This document shows, in pieces, positions 8,504 through 16,338 of a stretch of 64,000 nt of DNA (position 1 is its first letter; the number at the start of each line of letters is the position of its first letter). A program made the position numbers and the translations under genes. The notes under the pieces were generated by a model. That model saw nothing but the letters and a program-made list of their open reading frames with translations, had not been told where the DNA came from and ran no database searches. The DNA lies in contig CAZYTX010000001.1 in NCBI GenBank assembly GCA_964650485.1, positions 123,086 to 187,085 of the forward strand. Direction: 5' to 3'. The stretch is from CAZYTX01 sp964650485. GTDB taxonomy: Bacteria > RBG-13-61-14 > DATKZS01.

Positions 8504-8724
8504 GTCCGAGACTTGCCCGACTCACCGGCAAGGAGATGTGCTCCATCCTGGAGAAAAGAGGGTTTGTGCTGAAAAGAGTCAGGGGAAGTCACCACATTTA
8601 CGCAAGACCCGGAATCGAGGGATATGTAACCGTCCCGGTGCATGGCAAGGAAATCCTCAAGCCCAAAACCCTCAAGTCCATCATCAAACAAGCCGAGTTG
8701 AACCACGAGGACTTCGTAAAATAA
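8500..8724 (+). CDS. hicA: HicA-family toxin (mRNA interferase)
   Basis: This 74-residue dsRBD-like toxin has LTGKEMCSILEKRGFVLKR, the catalytic-histidine motif GSHHIY (residues about 29-34), VTVPVHGKEILKPKTLKSII and the usual C-terminal KQAEL helix. All parts of a functional HicA are intact. HicA enzymes cleave mRNA during stress until bound by HicB. It is translationally coupled to hicB and ended by a hairpin terminator at 8764-8790. Confidence 0.9.
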   Translation: MSPRLARLTGKEMCSILEKRGFVLKRVRGSHHIYARPGIEGYVTVPVHGKEILKPKTLKSIIKQAELNHEDFVK

Positions 8725-8763
8725 ACCCTGTGATGTTCAAGCAGGGAGCGAGCCAAATCAGTC

Positions 8764-8790
8764 CCGGCCCCCTTCCCGGGCCGGTATTTT
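8764..8790. terminator. Hairpin terminator between convergent hicA and cbiO
   Basis: CCGGCCC (8764-8770) pairs with GGGCCGG (8778-8784) around a 7-base loop and is followed by TATTTT on the plus strand. Its position after hicA and between converging genes fits an intrinsic terminator for the hicBA operon. Confidence 0.65.
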
Positions 8791-8834
8791 AATAAGCCCG
8801 GATATTTTGTCCTTATAAGCGCTGATGTCCCTGC

Positions 8835-9599
8835 TCAGGTTCGGTGGTGGCCCTCGGCGTGGGGGACCAGGGAGTGGGGCTTTTCCAGGCCGTTTGCCTC
8901 CATGAGCTCCCGGTCTCCGAGTATCTGTTCGGGCGCGCCGCTCCTTATGATTTTTCCGCTGTTTAAAAGCACGGCCCTCGAGCACAGGTCCAGGACCATC
9001 TCCAGGTCGTGTCCGGCCAGGATGCAGGTGTTCTCGAGTCCTGCAAGCTGCCGGATCAGGTTGCGCCTGGCCCGGGGGTCCAGGTTCGAGCCGGGCTCGT
9101 CCATGACCAGCACCTTGGGGTCCATGACCAGGACCCCTGCCAGTGCGGCCAGCCTCTTCTCGCCGCCCGAGAGGTGTCCGGGGAACTTCCCGGAAAGCTC
9201 TTCCATGCCCCGGTCTTCGAGTGCCTTTGCCACCCTGGATTCGAGCTCTTCATTCTTGATGCCGCGCTGGACAAGACCGAATGCCACGTCCTCGAACACG
9301 GTGGGCATGAAGAGCTGGTCGTCCGGGTCCTGGAAGATGAAGCCGATCTCCTCCCTCACCCGGTTCAGGTTCTTCTTGTTCACCTGTATGCCGTTGATGT
9401 GGATGGTCCCTTTTTGCGGAAAGAGGAAACCGAGCAGGCACTTTGCAATGGTGGTCTTGCCGGCGCCTGACGGTCCGACCAGTGCCACCCGCTCTCCGTG
9501 CTCGATGCACAAGGTTATGCCCTCGAGCGCACCGGTCCCGTCGGGGTAGGTGTATGACACGCCCTCGAGCGAAAGCGCGTGGTTCATATGCTGAGCCAT
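8835..9599 (-). CDS. cbiO: Cobalt/nickel ECF transporter ATPase (CbiO/NikO)
   Basis: This energy-coupling-factor ATPase has Walker A GPSGAGKTT, Q-loop IFQDPDDQLF, signature LSGGEKRLAALAG, Walker B VLVMDEPGSNLDP and the H-loop in LAGHDLEM. It powers uptake of Co or Ni with CbiQ and CbiMN encoded just upstream. I use the ATG at 9599 behind GGGAG; the ATG at 9587, whose ATGA overlaps the cbiQ stop, is equally possible. Upstream extension in this frame is just cbiQ read out of frame. The metal (Co versus Ni) cannot be decided from the ATPase. Confidence 0.9.
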   Translation of the reverse strand: MAQHMNHALSLEGVSYTYPDGTGALEGITLCIEHGERVALVGPSGAGKTTIAKCLLGFLFPQKGTIHINGIQVNKKNLNRVREEIGFIFQDPDDQLFMPTVFEDVAFGLVQRGIKNEELESRVAKALEDRGMEELSGKFPGHLSGGEKRLAALAGVLVMDPKVLVMDEPGSNLDPRARRNLIRQLAGLENTCILAGHDLEMVLDLCSRAVLLNSGKIIRSGAPEQILGDRELMEANGLEKPHSLVPHAEGHHRT

Positions 9600-10372
9600 A
9601 TTTCTCCCATCCAGTGAGTTACAGGGAGGAAGCGGAAGAGCGCGCAGAAGAGGACCACGGCCGCGAGAAAAAAGCTGTCCGCGGTCCGCCACCTGAGCAG
9701 GTGGGCGGTCTTGATCTCGCGGTCGAGCCCTCTTAGCTTCATGGCCATCCATACCTCGTGGGCCCGGTCCATGGACCTTGAGAGCAGCGAGCCGATCATG
9801 GAAGCGGCCACGGAGAGGGACACCCTGGAGGAGGGGCTTCTAAGGTCCCTCGCCCTTTTCATGCGGCCGGCCTCCCCGGCAATGAGGAAGAAGTAGCGGT
9901 AAAGCAGCATGAGCTGCACAACCATCGGTCCGGGCACGCCGAGCGAGCGCATGGCCTGGGTAAGTTGCGCAAAGCTGGTGGTGGCCACCAGCACGGTGGC
10001 TGCGAAGATGCAAAGCAGCGCCCGGAGCATGATGGAGAAAAAGCTTACCCATCCGCCTGAGATGCTGAGAGCGCCTATGTGCATGAGTGGAGCGCGGTCA
10101 ATCAGGGGATTGAAGGCGCCCACCAGCACCACGAACGGAAGCGCGATCAACAGGCGCTTTATGATAAAACCGAATGGAACAAAACCGAGCACGGCTGCGA
10201 AAACCAGGATGGCGAAGAAAGGGAGAAGCTCGGCCACCGCGTACTTGTCAAAAGAGACCACGGCGATAATGTAGATGAAGCTTGCGAGCACCTTGGCCCG
10301 GGGATCGAGGCGGTGGATCATGCTGTCGGTCCGGGCGTGCCTGTCAAGGGCGTAGGCGTCGAGATGGCTCAT
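9584..10372 (-). CDS. cbiQ: ECF transporter transmembrane subunit (CbiQ/NikQ)
   Basis: This 262-residue protein has about five to six membrane segments and two cytoplasmic coupling helices with the characteristic Ala-Arg-Gly type signature: GRMKRARDLR and SRSMDRAHEVWMAMKLRG. The N-terminus (RHARTDSMIHRLDPRAKVLASF) is typical of CbiQ, where the DPR..L..S motif recurs. It is the T-component linking CbiO to the metal-binding CbiMN. It lies 24 bases after cbiMN and overlaps cbiO. Confidence 0.9.
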   Translation of the reverse strand: MSHLDAYALDRHARTDSMIHRLDPRAKVLASFIYIIAVVSFDKYAVAELLPFFAILVFAAVLGFVPFGFIIKRLLIALPFVVLVGAFNPLIDRAPLMHIGALSISGGWVSFFSIMLRALLCIFAATVLVATTSFAQLTQAMRSLGVPGPMVVQLMLLYRYFFLIAGEAGRMKRARDLRSPSSRVSLSVAASMIGSLLSRSMDRAHEVWMAMKLRGLDREIKTAHLLRWRTADSFFLAAVVLFCALFRFLPVTHWMGEIWLSI

Positions 10373-10396
10373 GCCGCGATGTCCTCCTGGAAGCTT

Positions 10397-11452
10397 CTAC
10401 CCGGATTTTGACCAGCGGCGGAGCATCAGGGCCGCCAGGCCCAGGATTACTACCAGGCACAGAACCATGATGGAGCCCAGCACCCCGGAAAGGCTGGTCC
10501 CGCCCGAGACATCGGGCCAGCTCTCGGATGCTCCTTCTTCCGTGGCCTGGCCCTGCGGGGGGCTCTTGAAACCGTAATCAGGAAGGAACGATGTCTTCTC
10601 CTGGATGTCCTGGAGCCTGCCGGCCACCGTGCTCTCCGTAGGATGGGGCTTCTCCCGGACCTGGCTCTTCTCAAGGGACCATTCAAGTCCGTCGGGGCTT
10701 TGGGAAGCGAACCACGAGACCACGCCTCCCACCAGCACGGCCGTGATGAAAAAGGCCACAAGCGCCGGATAAAGGGAGAGCCGGGGTGCAAGACCGGACA
10801 GGCCGGATAAAGGGCCGTGTTCGAGAAGCTCCGGCCGGGCGCGGTATACCAGGTTTATCACCGCAACCGTGATAAAGCCCTCGACCAGCCCGATGGGAAG
10901 GTGAATGCCGGCCATGAGCAGGCTGAACTCAAAAACAGGAAGCTCGCTCCTGCCAGAGAGCACGGTCTCAATTACCACGGAAAAAGCCCCCAACTCGAAA
11001 GCCGCCACCGATGCCAGCACCAATACTAATGAGAGCAATGCCTTGGAGTTCTTGTTCACCACGCCCGCAAGCCTTAAGATCAGGTAACCCCCGAAGCAGG
11101 TATAAAACCCCATGTTCCAGATATTTGTGCCCAGTGCGAGCAGGCCGCCGTCCCCGAAGAACAGGGCCTGGACAACCAGTATGGAAGCAAGTGTGATAAA
11201 AGCCGCATAAGGCCCCAAAAGAACCAGGAGCAGAATCCCGCCCACCAGGTGGCCGGAGCTGCCGGTGCCGGGAATGGTGAAGTTTATCATCTGGGCCGCG
11301 AAGACAAATGCCCCCAGCACGCCCATCATCGGCGCCTTGGTCTCGTCCGCCTCGGCCGCGAGCTTCCTGGCCGAGTACGAAAGCGTTGCGCCGCTGGCGA
11401 CCACAAAGGCCCCCCCTACCTGGGGGGACAGGAGGGCGTCAGCCATGTGCAT
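10397..11452 (-). CDS. cbiM: Fused cobalt/nickel transporter substrate subunit CbiM-CbiN
   Basis: This 351-residue protein begins MHMADALLSP, where the N-terminal Met-His-Met and Asp segment forms the metal site of CbiM/NikM proteins (S-component). Six to seven membrane helices fill residues 10-215. The C-terminal part, with a PDGLEWSLEK-like segment and a final helix (about 325-345), looks like a CbiN/NikN-type auxiliary domain fused on, giving a cbiMN-Q-O operon. A candidate promoter and direct repeat lie upstream. A hydrophilic linker (about 260-320) is longer than usual. Metal choice (Ni or Co) is unresolved. Confidence 0.88.
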   Translation of the reverse strand: MHMADALLSPQVGGAFVVASGATLSYSARKLAAEADETKAPMMGVLGAFVFAAQMINFTIPGTGSSGHLVGGILLLVLLGPYAAFITLASILVVQALFFGDGGLLALGTNIWNMGFYTCFGGYLILRLAGVVNKNSKALLSLVLVLASVAAFELGAFSVVIETVLSGRSELPVFEFSLLMAGIHLPIGLVEGFITVAVINLVYRARPELLEHGPLSGLSGLAPRLSLYPALVAFFITAVLVGGVVSWFASQSPDGLEWSLEKSQVREKPHPTESTVAGRLQDIQEKTSFLPDYGFKSPPQGQATEEGASESWPDVSGGTSLSGVLGSIMVLCLVVILGLAALMLRRWSKSG

Positions 11453-11488
11453 GCGGCAAAGCCCCCGAACGTATCCTGTTTCCAGCGC

Positions 11489-11534
11489 TTAACACGTTAT
11501 TTTGAAAGGTAACACCGCAGTCTATCGCTGTCAA
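11489..11534 (-). promoter_or_regulatory. Candidate promoter and operator for cbiMNQO
   Basis: On the minus strand a perfect TTGACA (11529-11534) sits 17 bases from TACCTT (11506-11511). GTGTTAC (11509-11515) overlaps the -10, and GTGTTAA (11489-11495) follows 20 bases on as a direct repeat. The half-site resembles GTGTTAC motifs reported for deltaproteobacterial NikR, but there it is an inverted pair, so a NikR site is only a possibility. The rest of the 273-base gap 11453-11725 holds nothing recognisable. Confidence 0.35.
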
Positions 11535-11725
11535 ATTCAAGATAAACCCGGCATCACTGATTAAGGGCTTAGAAGGTTTTATGGGCTCTTGCTTTCTCCC
11601 GCGCACAAGCGCTTTCGTGCCGGGCGGGTCAGGAGTATCTGGCGAGGAGCTTGTTCACGTCCTGGTCCCGGCACTGGCGGTGTCGCCCTTAGGCCCGTCA
11701 ACTCATGCGCCCGAGTTTTTGTTTA

Positions 11726-14077
11726 TTATTGCGCGTACTCGTAACGCTCGGGGTACACGCCGGTCATGATCCAGTGGGTGATGTCTGTTGAGAGCCTGCC
11801 CGCGAACCCCGCGGGTTCGGGGTCGTGTATCCAGAGCTCATATGCGTTTTTGGATATCTCTTCTCCCCGGTGCGAGAGGCCGAGTGATAGGCGGGGTCTC
11901 TTGCAGTCACCGGGTATCTTCATCTCGATCTCCCCGAACCTGGTGACCGCGTCCTCCGCCACGTCCGCGCTCCAGGAGCCGGCGTCCTTTTCGCATACCT
12001 TGGCGCTGACCCGGGCTTGTCTGAATGATTTGTGCAGGTCGTTCACCACCATGACCCCGGCCTTGAAGGTGTCCCCCGGCTGCCAGGCCCGGTCCTCGTA
12101 GGCCGCGGTCACCAGCACCGGGTTGAAGGCGTCCTTCAATACGTGATAGGCCCTCTTGGGTTTAAGCTCGTAGTCTATAACGGACCAGGATACGGCCGGC
12201 CAGGCGTCGTTCAGCATCCACAGGGCGATGCCCGAGGTCCTGTACTTGTCCTGCCGCCAGTGCTCGATCCCCCGCTGGAGAAAGTGGGCCTGTATGGCCT
12301 GGCTGGCCTCGACGTAGGACTCCAGGTCGCCGTCGTGTCCGATCACCGGCACGTACTTATTCATCTTTGTAACGCCGATGTCGTGGTGTACGAAGGCCTG
12401 GTTGTCCGGGGGCCATCGGTACTGCGGGGAGAAGTACTTCTCGATTGTTGATACCTCGGGCATGGCCTGGAGCCCGAACTCGGAGGGGAATGGAGACTCA
12501 TCCTCGAAGTAGTCCAGTAGGTTCCCCATGCCGTGCCATACGACCCAGTTGTGCGAGTCCCCTTTTACGGGTGAGCCCGGAAGGAAGCGCCTGGTGGGGT
12601 CGAGCTCCCCGGTCGCGCTCTCCATTATGCTCACCACGTGCCTGTTCTGCTTTATGTTGAACTCGTTGCCCCCGCACCACATGACCAGTGAGGGATGGTT
12701 CCTGAGCTGGCGTACTATCTCGGTTGTCTCCTGCTGGACCAGGTCCTTGTATTGCCTGGTCCGTGGGTAGCTCCTGAGGAAAACACAGGCAAAGGGGAAC
12801 TCCTGCCACACCATGATGCCCATGCGGTCACATAGGTCGTAAAACTCGCGTCGCTCGCGGTTGCCCCCTCCCCACACCCTGACCATGTTCATGCCGGCCT
12901 CTTTGGCCATGCCCAATAATTTTCCGTATCGCCCGTCTCCGGCCCTGCCGTACATGCAATCCAGGGGCACCCAGTTGGCCCCCCGCATGAACTCGCGCCT
13001 GCCGTTTACATAGAGCACCCAGTGCTCGAATCCTTCGGGCGCGTCCGGGTTTTTGCCCCACTCGATCTCTCGGATGCCGAAGGTCTCGCCGGCTATATCG
13101 GACTCCAAGTCGTTCACGTATACCTTCGCAACGGCGAGGTAGGTGCTGGGGTCGCCCATGTCCCACGGCCACCACAGCTTGGGGTCCGGGACGGTGATGC
13201 TCATGCTCTTTGTGCCCTCGATGTTCCCAGGCCCCAATGCGATTGATTTCTTTATCGGTTCTTTTTTGGAGTCTACCTCGCTTATCTCTACTTTCAGCGT
13301 GCACGGCTTTTCGGCTTCGCCTGCCAGGTCCACCTCGATGTCCAGCCTCCCGTCCAGGTGCGGCTTTACGAACACGTCTTTTATGCGCACCTGCCCGGTC
13401 TCGTAAAGGTATACCCTGTCCCAGATCCCCGCTCCTTTCAGCCTGGGCGCAAAGTCCCAGTCAAAGCTCATCTGGGTCTTTAAGTACTTCCTCCTCTGGC
13501 CGATGTTTATGCCGGCGATCTTTTTTAAAAGCTCGGTCTTCGGCGGCTCAATCCCGAAGAGGACCACGGAGAGGTGCTGCTCTCCCGAGGGGTCCAGGTG
13601 CCCGGTCAGGTCCAGGTCAACCCTGGAGAACATGCCCTCGCGCCTTTTGACCAGAACCTCGTTGTTCAGCTCAATTTGCGAGATGTAGTCAATGCCCATG
13701 AAGAGGATACGCAGCCTCTTGCCCGGCTTCTCCTGGTACTTGAAGGAGGTCTTGTACTGCCAGGCCCTCTTGTCCACCCACTGCACCTTTTTTGAGTTCA
13801 TGTCCTTGTACGGGTCTGGGATCCTTTCGGCCCGCATGAGCGCGGTGAAAACGTCTCCCGGGACCTTTGCGGGCATGCACTCGGGCCTCTGCTCCAGGGT
13901 GTCGCGGTCGAGTTCGCAGAGCTGAAATTCCTCGAGCTGCTGGACGACAATACGCAAGGGATTAGAGCTGGACACCTCTATGATGTCGCTGCAATCGGAT
14001 TCAGAGGAAGCGATCAGCGCGCAGGCCGCGGCCGTTACAATTATTGAACTCGCGATCTGGAGCTTTTTCCCGTGCAT
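11726..14077 (-). CDS. GH2-family beta-mannosidase, exported
   Basis: This 783-residue protein has an N-terminal hydrophobic signal (KKLQIASSIIVTAAACALIA). The domain order is that of glycoside hydrolase family 2: sugar-binding jelly roll (about 40-220), immunoglobulin-like domain (230-330), TIM barrel (340-640) and a C-terminal beta domain. VPGDVFTALMRAERIPDPY and REFMRGANWVPLDCMYGR are typical of beta-mannosidases. The acid/base Glu lies in NHPSLVMWCGGNEFN and the nucleophile Glu in FPSEFGLQAMP. It should release mannose from beta-mannosides in the periplasm. The stop of this gene is 237 bases from cbiMN and the start is 23 bases after argD ends, so the genes may be separately controlled. 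Confidence 0.88.
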   Translation of the reverse strand: MHGKKLQIASSIIVTAAACALIASSESDCSDIIEVSSSNPLRIVVQQLEEFQLCELDRDTLEQRPECMPAKVPGDVFTALMRAERIPDPYKDMNSKKVQWVDKRAWQYKTSFKYQEKPGKRLRILFMGIDYISQIELNNEVLVKRREGMFSRVDLDLTGHLDPSGEQHLSVVLFGIEPPKTELLKKIAGINIGQRRKYLKTQMSFDWDFAPRLKGAGIWDRVYLYETGQVRIKDVFVKPHLDGRLDIEVDLAGEAEKPCTLKVEISEVDSKKEPIKKSIALGPGNIEGTKSMSITVPDPKLWWPWDMGDPSTYLAVAKVYVNDLESDIAGETFGIREIEWGKNPDAPEGFEHWVLYVNGRREFMRGANWVPLDCMYGRAGDGRYGKLLGMAKEAGMNMVRVWGGGNRERREFYDLCDRMGIMVWQEFPFACVFLRSYPRTRQYKDLVQQETTEIVRQLRNHPSLVMWCGGNEFNIKQNRHVVSIMESATGELDPTRRFLPGSPVKGDSHNWVVWHGMGNLLDYFEDESPFPSEFGLQAMPEVSTIEKYFSPQYRWPPDNQAFVHHDIGVTKMNKYVPVIGHDGDLESYVEASQAIQAHFLQRGIEHWRQDKYRTSGIALWMLNDAWPAVSWSVIDYELKPKRAYHVLKDAFNPVLVTAAYEDRAWQPGDTFKAGVMVVNDLHKSFRQARVSAKVCEKDAGSWSADVAEDAVTRFGEIEMKIPGDCKRPRLSLGLSHRGEEISKNAYELWIHDPEPAGFAGRLSTDITHWIMTGVYPERYEYAQ

Positions 14078-14100
14078 TATACTTATGTGTTTACCTGCTT

Positions 14101-15285
14101 TTACTTCTCGATCCCTGAGAGCGCCTGGTCCAGCACCGGCATGAGCGAATCAATATGGCCTTTCTCGATGATGAGCGGCGGCGCGAACCTTAGCACGGTC
14201 TCCGCGGTGCAGTTTATTACCATGCCTCGCGAAAGACAATGGGTCACCGCCTCCTTGCCTGGCCTGTCCAGGACAAGCCCCAGGAGCAGGCCCATGCCGC
14301 GCACTTCGCTCACGCAGTCGTGCTCCCTGGACAGCCCGGTGAGCTTTTGCCTGAAATATTTCCCGGTCTCCCTCACGTGTTCTAGCAGAGAGCCGTCCTC
14401 GAACTCCGCGGCCACTGCAAGGCCCGCGGCGCATGCCAGGAAGTTGCCCCCGAAGGTGGCCGCGTGCGAGCCCGGCCCGAGGGCCGCGGCCGCTTCATTT
14501 GTGGCCAGCACCGCGCCCACGGGGAAGCCGTTCCCGAGCGCCTTTGCAAGGGTCATCACGTCCGGGCTCACACCCCACCTCTGGTGCCCGAACAACTCCC
14601 CCAGCCTGCCCATGCCGGTCTGTATCTCGTCGAATATAAGCAGCACCCTGTTCTCATCGCAGATACTGCGCAAGCTCTCAAGGTAGCCCTCGCCGGGCGC
14701 CCGCACCCCGCCCTCGCCCTGCACCGGCTCGACCATGACCGCGGCGGTTTTGGGTGTTATGACACTCTCCACCGCGGCGGGGTCGTCATAGGGCACCAGG
14801 GTGACGCCCGGCACCAGCGGCTCAAAGCCCTTCCTCACCTTTTCCTGGCCGGTGACCGAGAGCGAGAACATGGTCCTGCCGTGGAAAGACCCTTTAGTGC
14901 TTATTATCTCGAATGCGCCTTCCTTGTTCTTCGCCCCCCACTTCCTGGCGAGCTTCAATGCGGCCTCGTTGGCCTCGGTGCCGGAGTTTGCGAAGAACAC
15001 CTTGTCCGCGAAAGAGCGCTCGCACAGCCACTTGGCAAGCTCGACCTGGGGCTTTATGTGGAAGAGGTTAGAGGTGTGCATTAGAGTTCTCGCCTGCTCG
15101 CCTACAGCCTTTGCCACACCGGGGTGGGCGTGGCCCAGGCCGGCCACGGCTATGCCGGCGATGAAGTCCGTGTACTCCTTACCATCGGTATCCCAGAGCT
15201 TTACGCCCTCCCCCCTTACAAAGGCCACCGGGAGACGGGCGTAGGTGCTCATGAGGTATGATTCGCTGTCCTCTATAATTCCCAT
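14101..15285 (-). CDS. argD: Acetylornithine aminotransferase
   Basis: This PLP-dependent class III aminotransferase of 394 residues converts N-acetylglutamate semialdehyde to N-acetylornithine in arginine synthesis. Motifs include FANSGTEANEAALKLAR, FHGRT, the PLP aspartate region LLIFDEIQTGMGR and the Schiff-base lysine in VMTLAKALGNG. argB lies just upstream on the same strand, which supports ArgD over other ornithine-type transaminases. A structured repeat fills the 174-base gap between argB and argD. Confidence 0.93.
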   Translation of the reverse strand: MGIIEDSESYLMSTYARLPVAFVRGEGVKLWDTDGKEYTDFIAGIAVAGLGHAHPGVAKAVGEQARTLMHTSNLFHIKPQVELAKWLCERSFADKVFFANSGTEANEAALKLARKWGAKNKEGAFEIISTKGSFHGRTMFSLSVTGQEKVRKGFEPLVPGVTLVPYDDPAAVESVITPKTAAVMVEPVQGEGGVRAPGEGYLESLRSICDENRVLLIFDEIQTGMGRLGELFGHQRWGVSPDVMTLAKALGNGFPVGAVLATNEAAAALGPGSHAATFGGNFLACAAGLAVAAEFEDGSLLEHVRETGKYFRQKLTGLSREHDCVSEVRGMGLLLGLVLDRPGKEAVTHCLSRGMVINCTAETVLRFAPPLIIEKGHIDSLMPVLDQALSGIEK

Positions 15286-15321
15286 CAGATATTCGTTTTA
15301 CATCCCGCGTTTTATTTCTTA

Positions 15322-15440
15322 TACGGCCTGAAAGCCGCCCATTCAGGGCTTGAAAGGTTTGGAGACCCACTTCCCCAGGGCTGCGTCCCTGACGGGACTT
15401 GCCCCGGGCTTTAGGCTGTCGCTCTTTCAGAGTTTTTCAA
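15322..15440. repeat. TGTCGCTCTTTCAGAG-family structured repeat
   Basis: Located between argB and argD. It contains GGCCTGAAAGCCGCCC, CCAGGGCTGCG, a GCCCCGGGCTTTAGG segment and TGTCGCTCTTTCAGAG (15417-15432). The last 16 bases occur identically at 8103-8118, and the CAGGGC/GCCCTGGG and CTGAAAG elements recur in that gap too. This looks like a non-coding, hairpin-forming dispersed repeat. Confidence 0.55.
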
Positions 15441-15459
15441 GGATTAACCTTTTATCCTT

Positions 15460-16338
15460 TTAGGCTTTTATCTCGGTTCCCACTCCCTTGTCCGTGAATA
15501 TCTCCAAGAGCAATGCGTGGGACACTCTTCCGTCAATTATGTGGGCTTTTTTGACCCCGGCCTCCAGTGCCTCGAGCGCGCACCTGGTCTTTGGTATCAT
15601 GCCTTGTTCTATCACGCCCTCTTTTATAAGGTGGTTGGCCTCCGCGCGGGATATGGTGGGCATGAGCTCACCCTCCCGGCCGTTGACACCGGGCACGTCG
15701 GTCATAAGAATCAGCTTCTCCGCCTTGATGCTCGCTGCCACTGCCGAGGCCACCAGGTCGGCGTTTATGTTGTATGCCTGCCCTTTATCGTCCACGCCTA
15801 TAGGAGCGATCACCGGGATCATCTTGCGGTTGCACAGTCCCATCAGGAACTCTGAGTCCACCTGCTTGACCCTGCCTACGTGTCCCAGGTCAATTATCTC
15901 TGGAGCCCTGCTCTGGTCATCCACTGGAAGACGGTATGGCTCGGCCTTGATCATGGCCCCGTCCCTGCCCGATAGCCCCATTGCCTGCCCGCCCGCGGAC
16001 GCGATCCTGGTGACTATCCTTCCGTTGACCGTTCCCCCCAGCACCATCTCCACCACGTCCAGCACCCGGTCATCCGTGACCCTCATCCCCTCCACGAAAT
16101 CGCACTCCACACCCAGCTTCTCAAGCAGTTCCCCTATCTGGGGGCCCCCGCCGTGCACCACTAAGGGATGCATGCCCACGGCCTTGAGCAGCACCACGTC
16201 CTCGGCAAAGGCCCGCTCCAGCTCAGGGTCCAGCATGGCGGCGCCGCCCAGCTTTACCACCATAAGCTTGTCAGCGAACCTTTGTATGTATGGCAGGGCC
16301 TCGGCCAGCACCCGGGCCCTGAAAAGAGCCTCCTCCAT
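15460..16338 (-). CDS. argB: Acetylglutamate kinase
   Basis: This 292-residue amino-acid kinase phosphorylates N-acetylglutamate, step two of arginine synthesis. Visible motifs: MVVKLGGAAM near the N-terminus, PLVVHGGGPQIGELL, the GMRVTD segment, AYNINADLVASAVA and MIPKTRCALEALEAGV. The N-terminal extension before the kinase core resembles arginine-sensitive ArgB enzymes, so feedback control is plausible. Its ATG overlaps the stop of the upstream regulator by one base (TGATG), implying coupled translation. Confidence 0.94.
   Translation of the reverse strand: MEEALFRARVLAEALPYIQRFADKLMVVKLGGAAMLDPELERAFAEDVVLLKAVGMHPLVVHGGGPQIGELLEKLGVECDFVEGMRVTDDRVLDVVEMVLGGTVNGRIVTRIASAGGQAMGLSGRDGAMIKAEPYRLPVDDQSRAPEIIDLGHVGRVKQVDSEFLMGLCNRKMIPVIAPIGVDDKGQAYNINADLVASAVAASIKAEKLILMTDVPGVNGREGELMPTISRAEANHLIKEGVIEQGMIPKTRCALEALEAGVKKAHIIDGRVSHALLLEIFTDKGVGTEIKA

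Noticed and set aside
11581..11725. Possible cobalamin riboswitch before the cbiMN gene
   Set aside because: The GCCAGTG and CGGGA fragments do not occur in the order or spacing of a B12 riboswitch, and no GCCACTG box is present.
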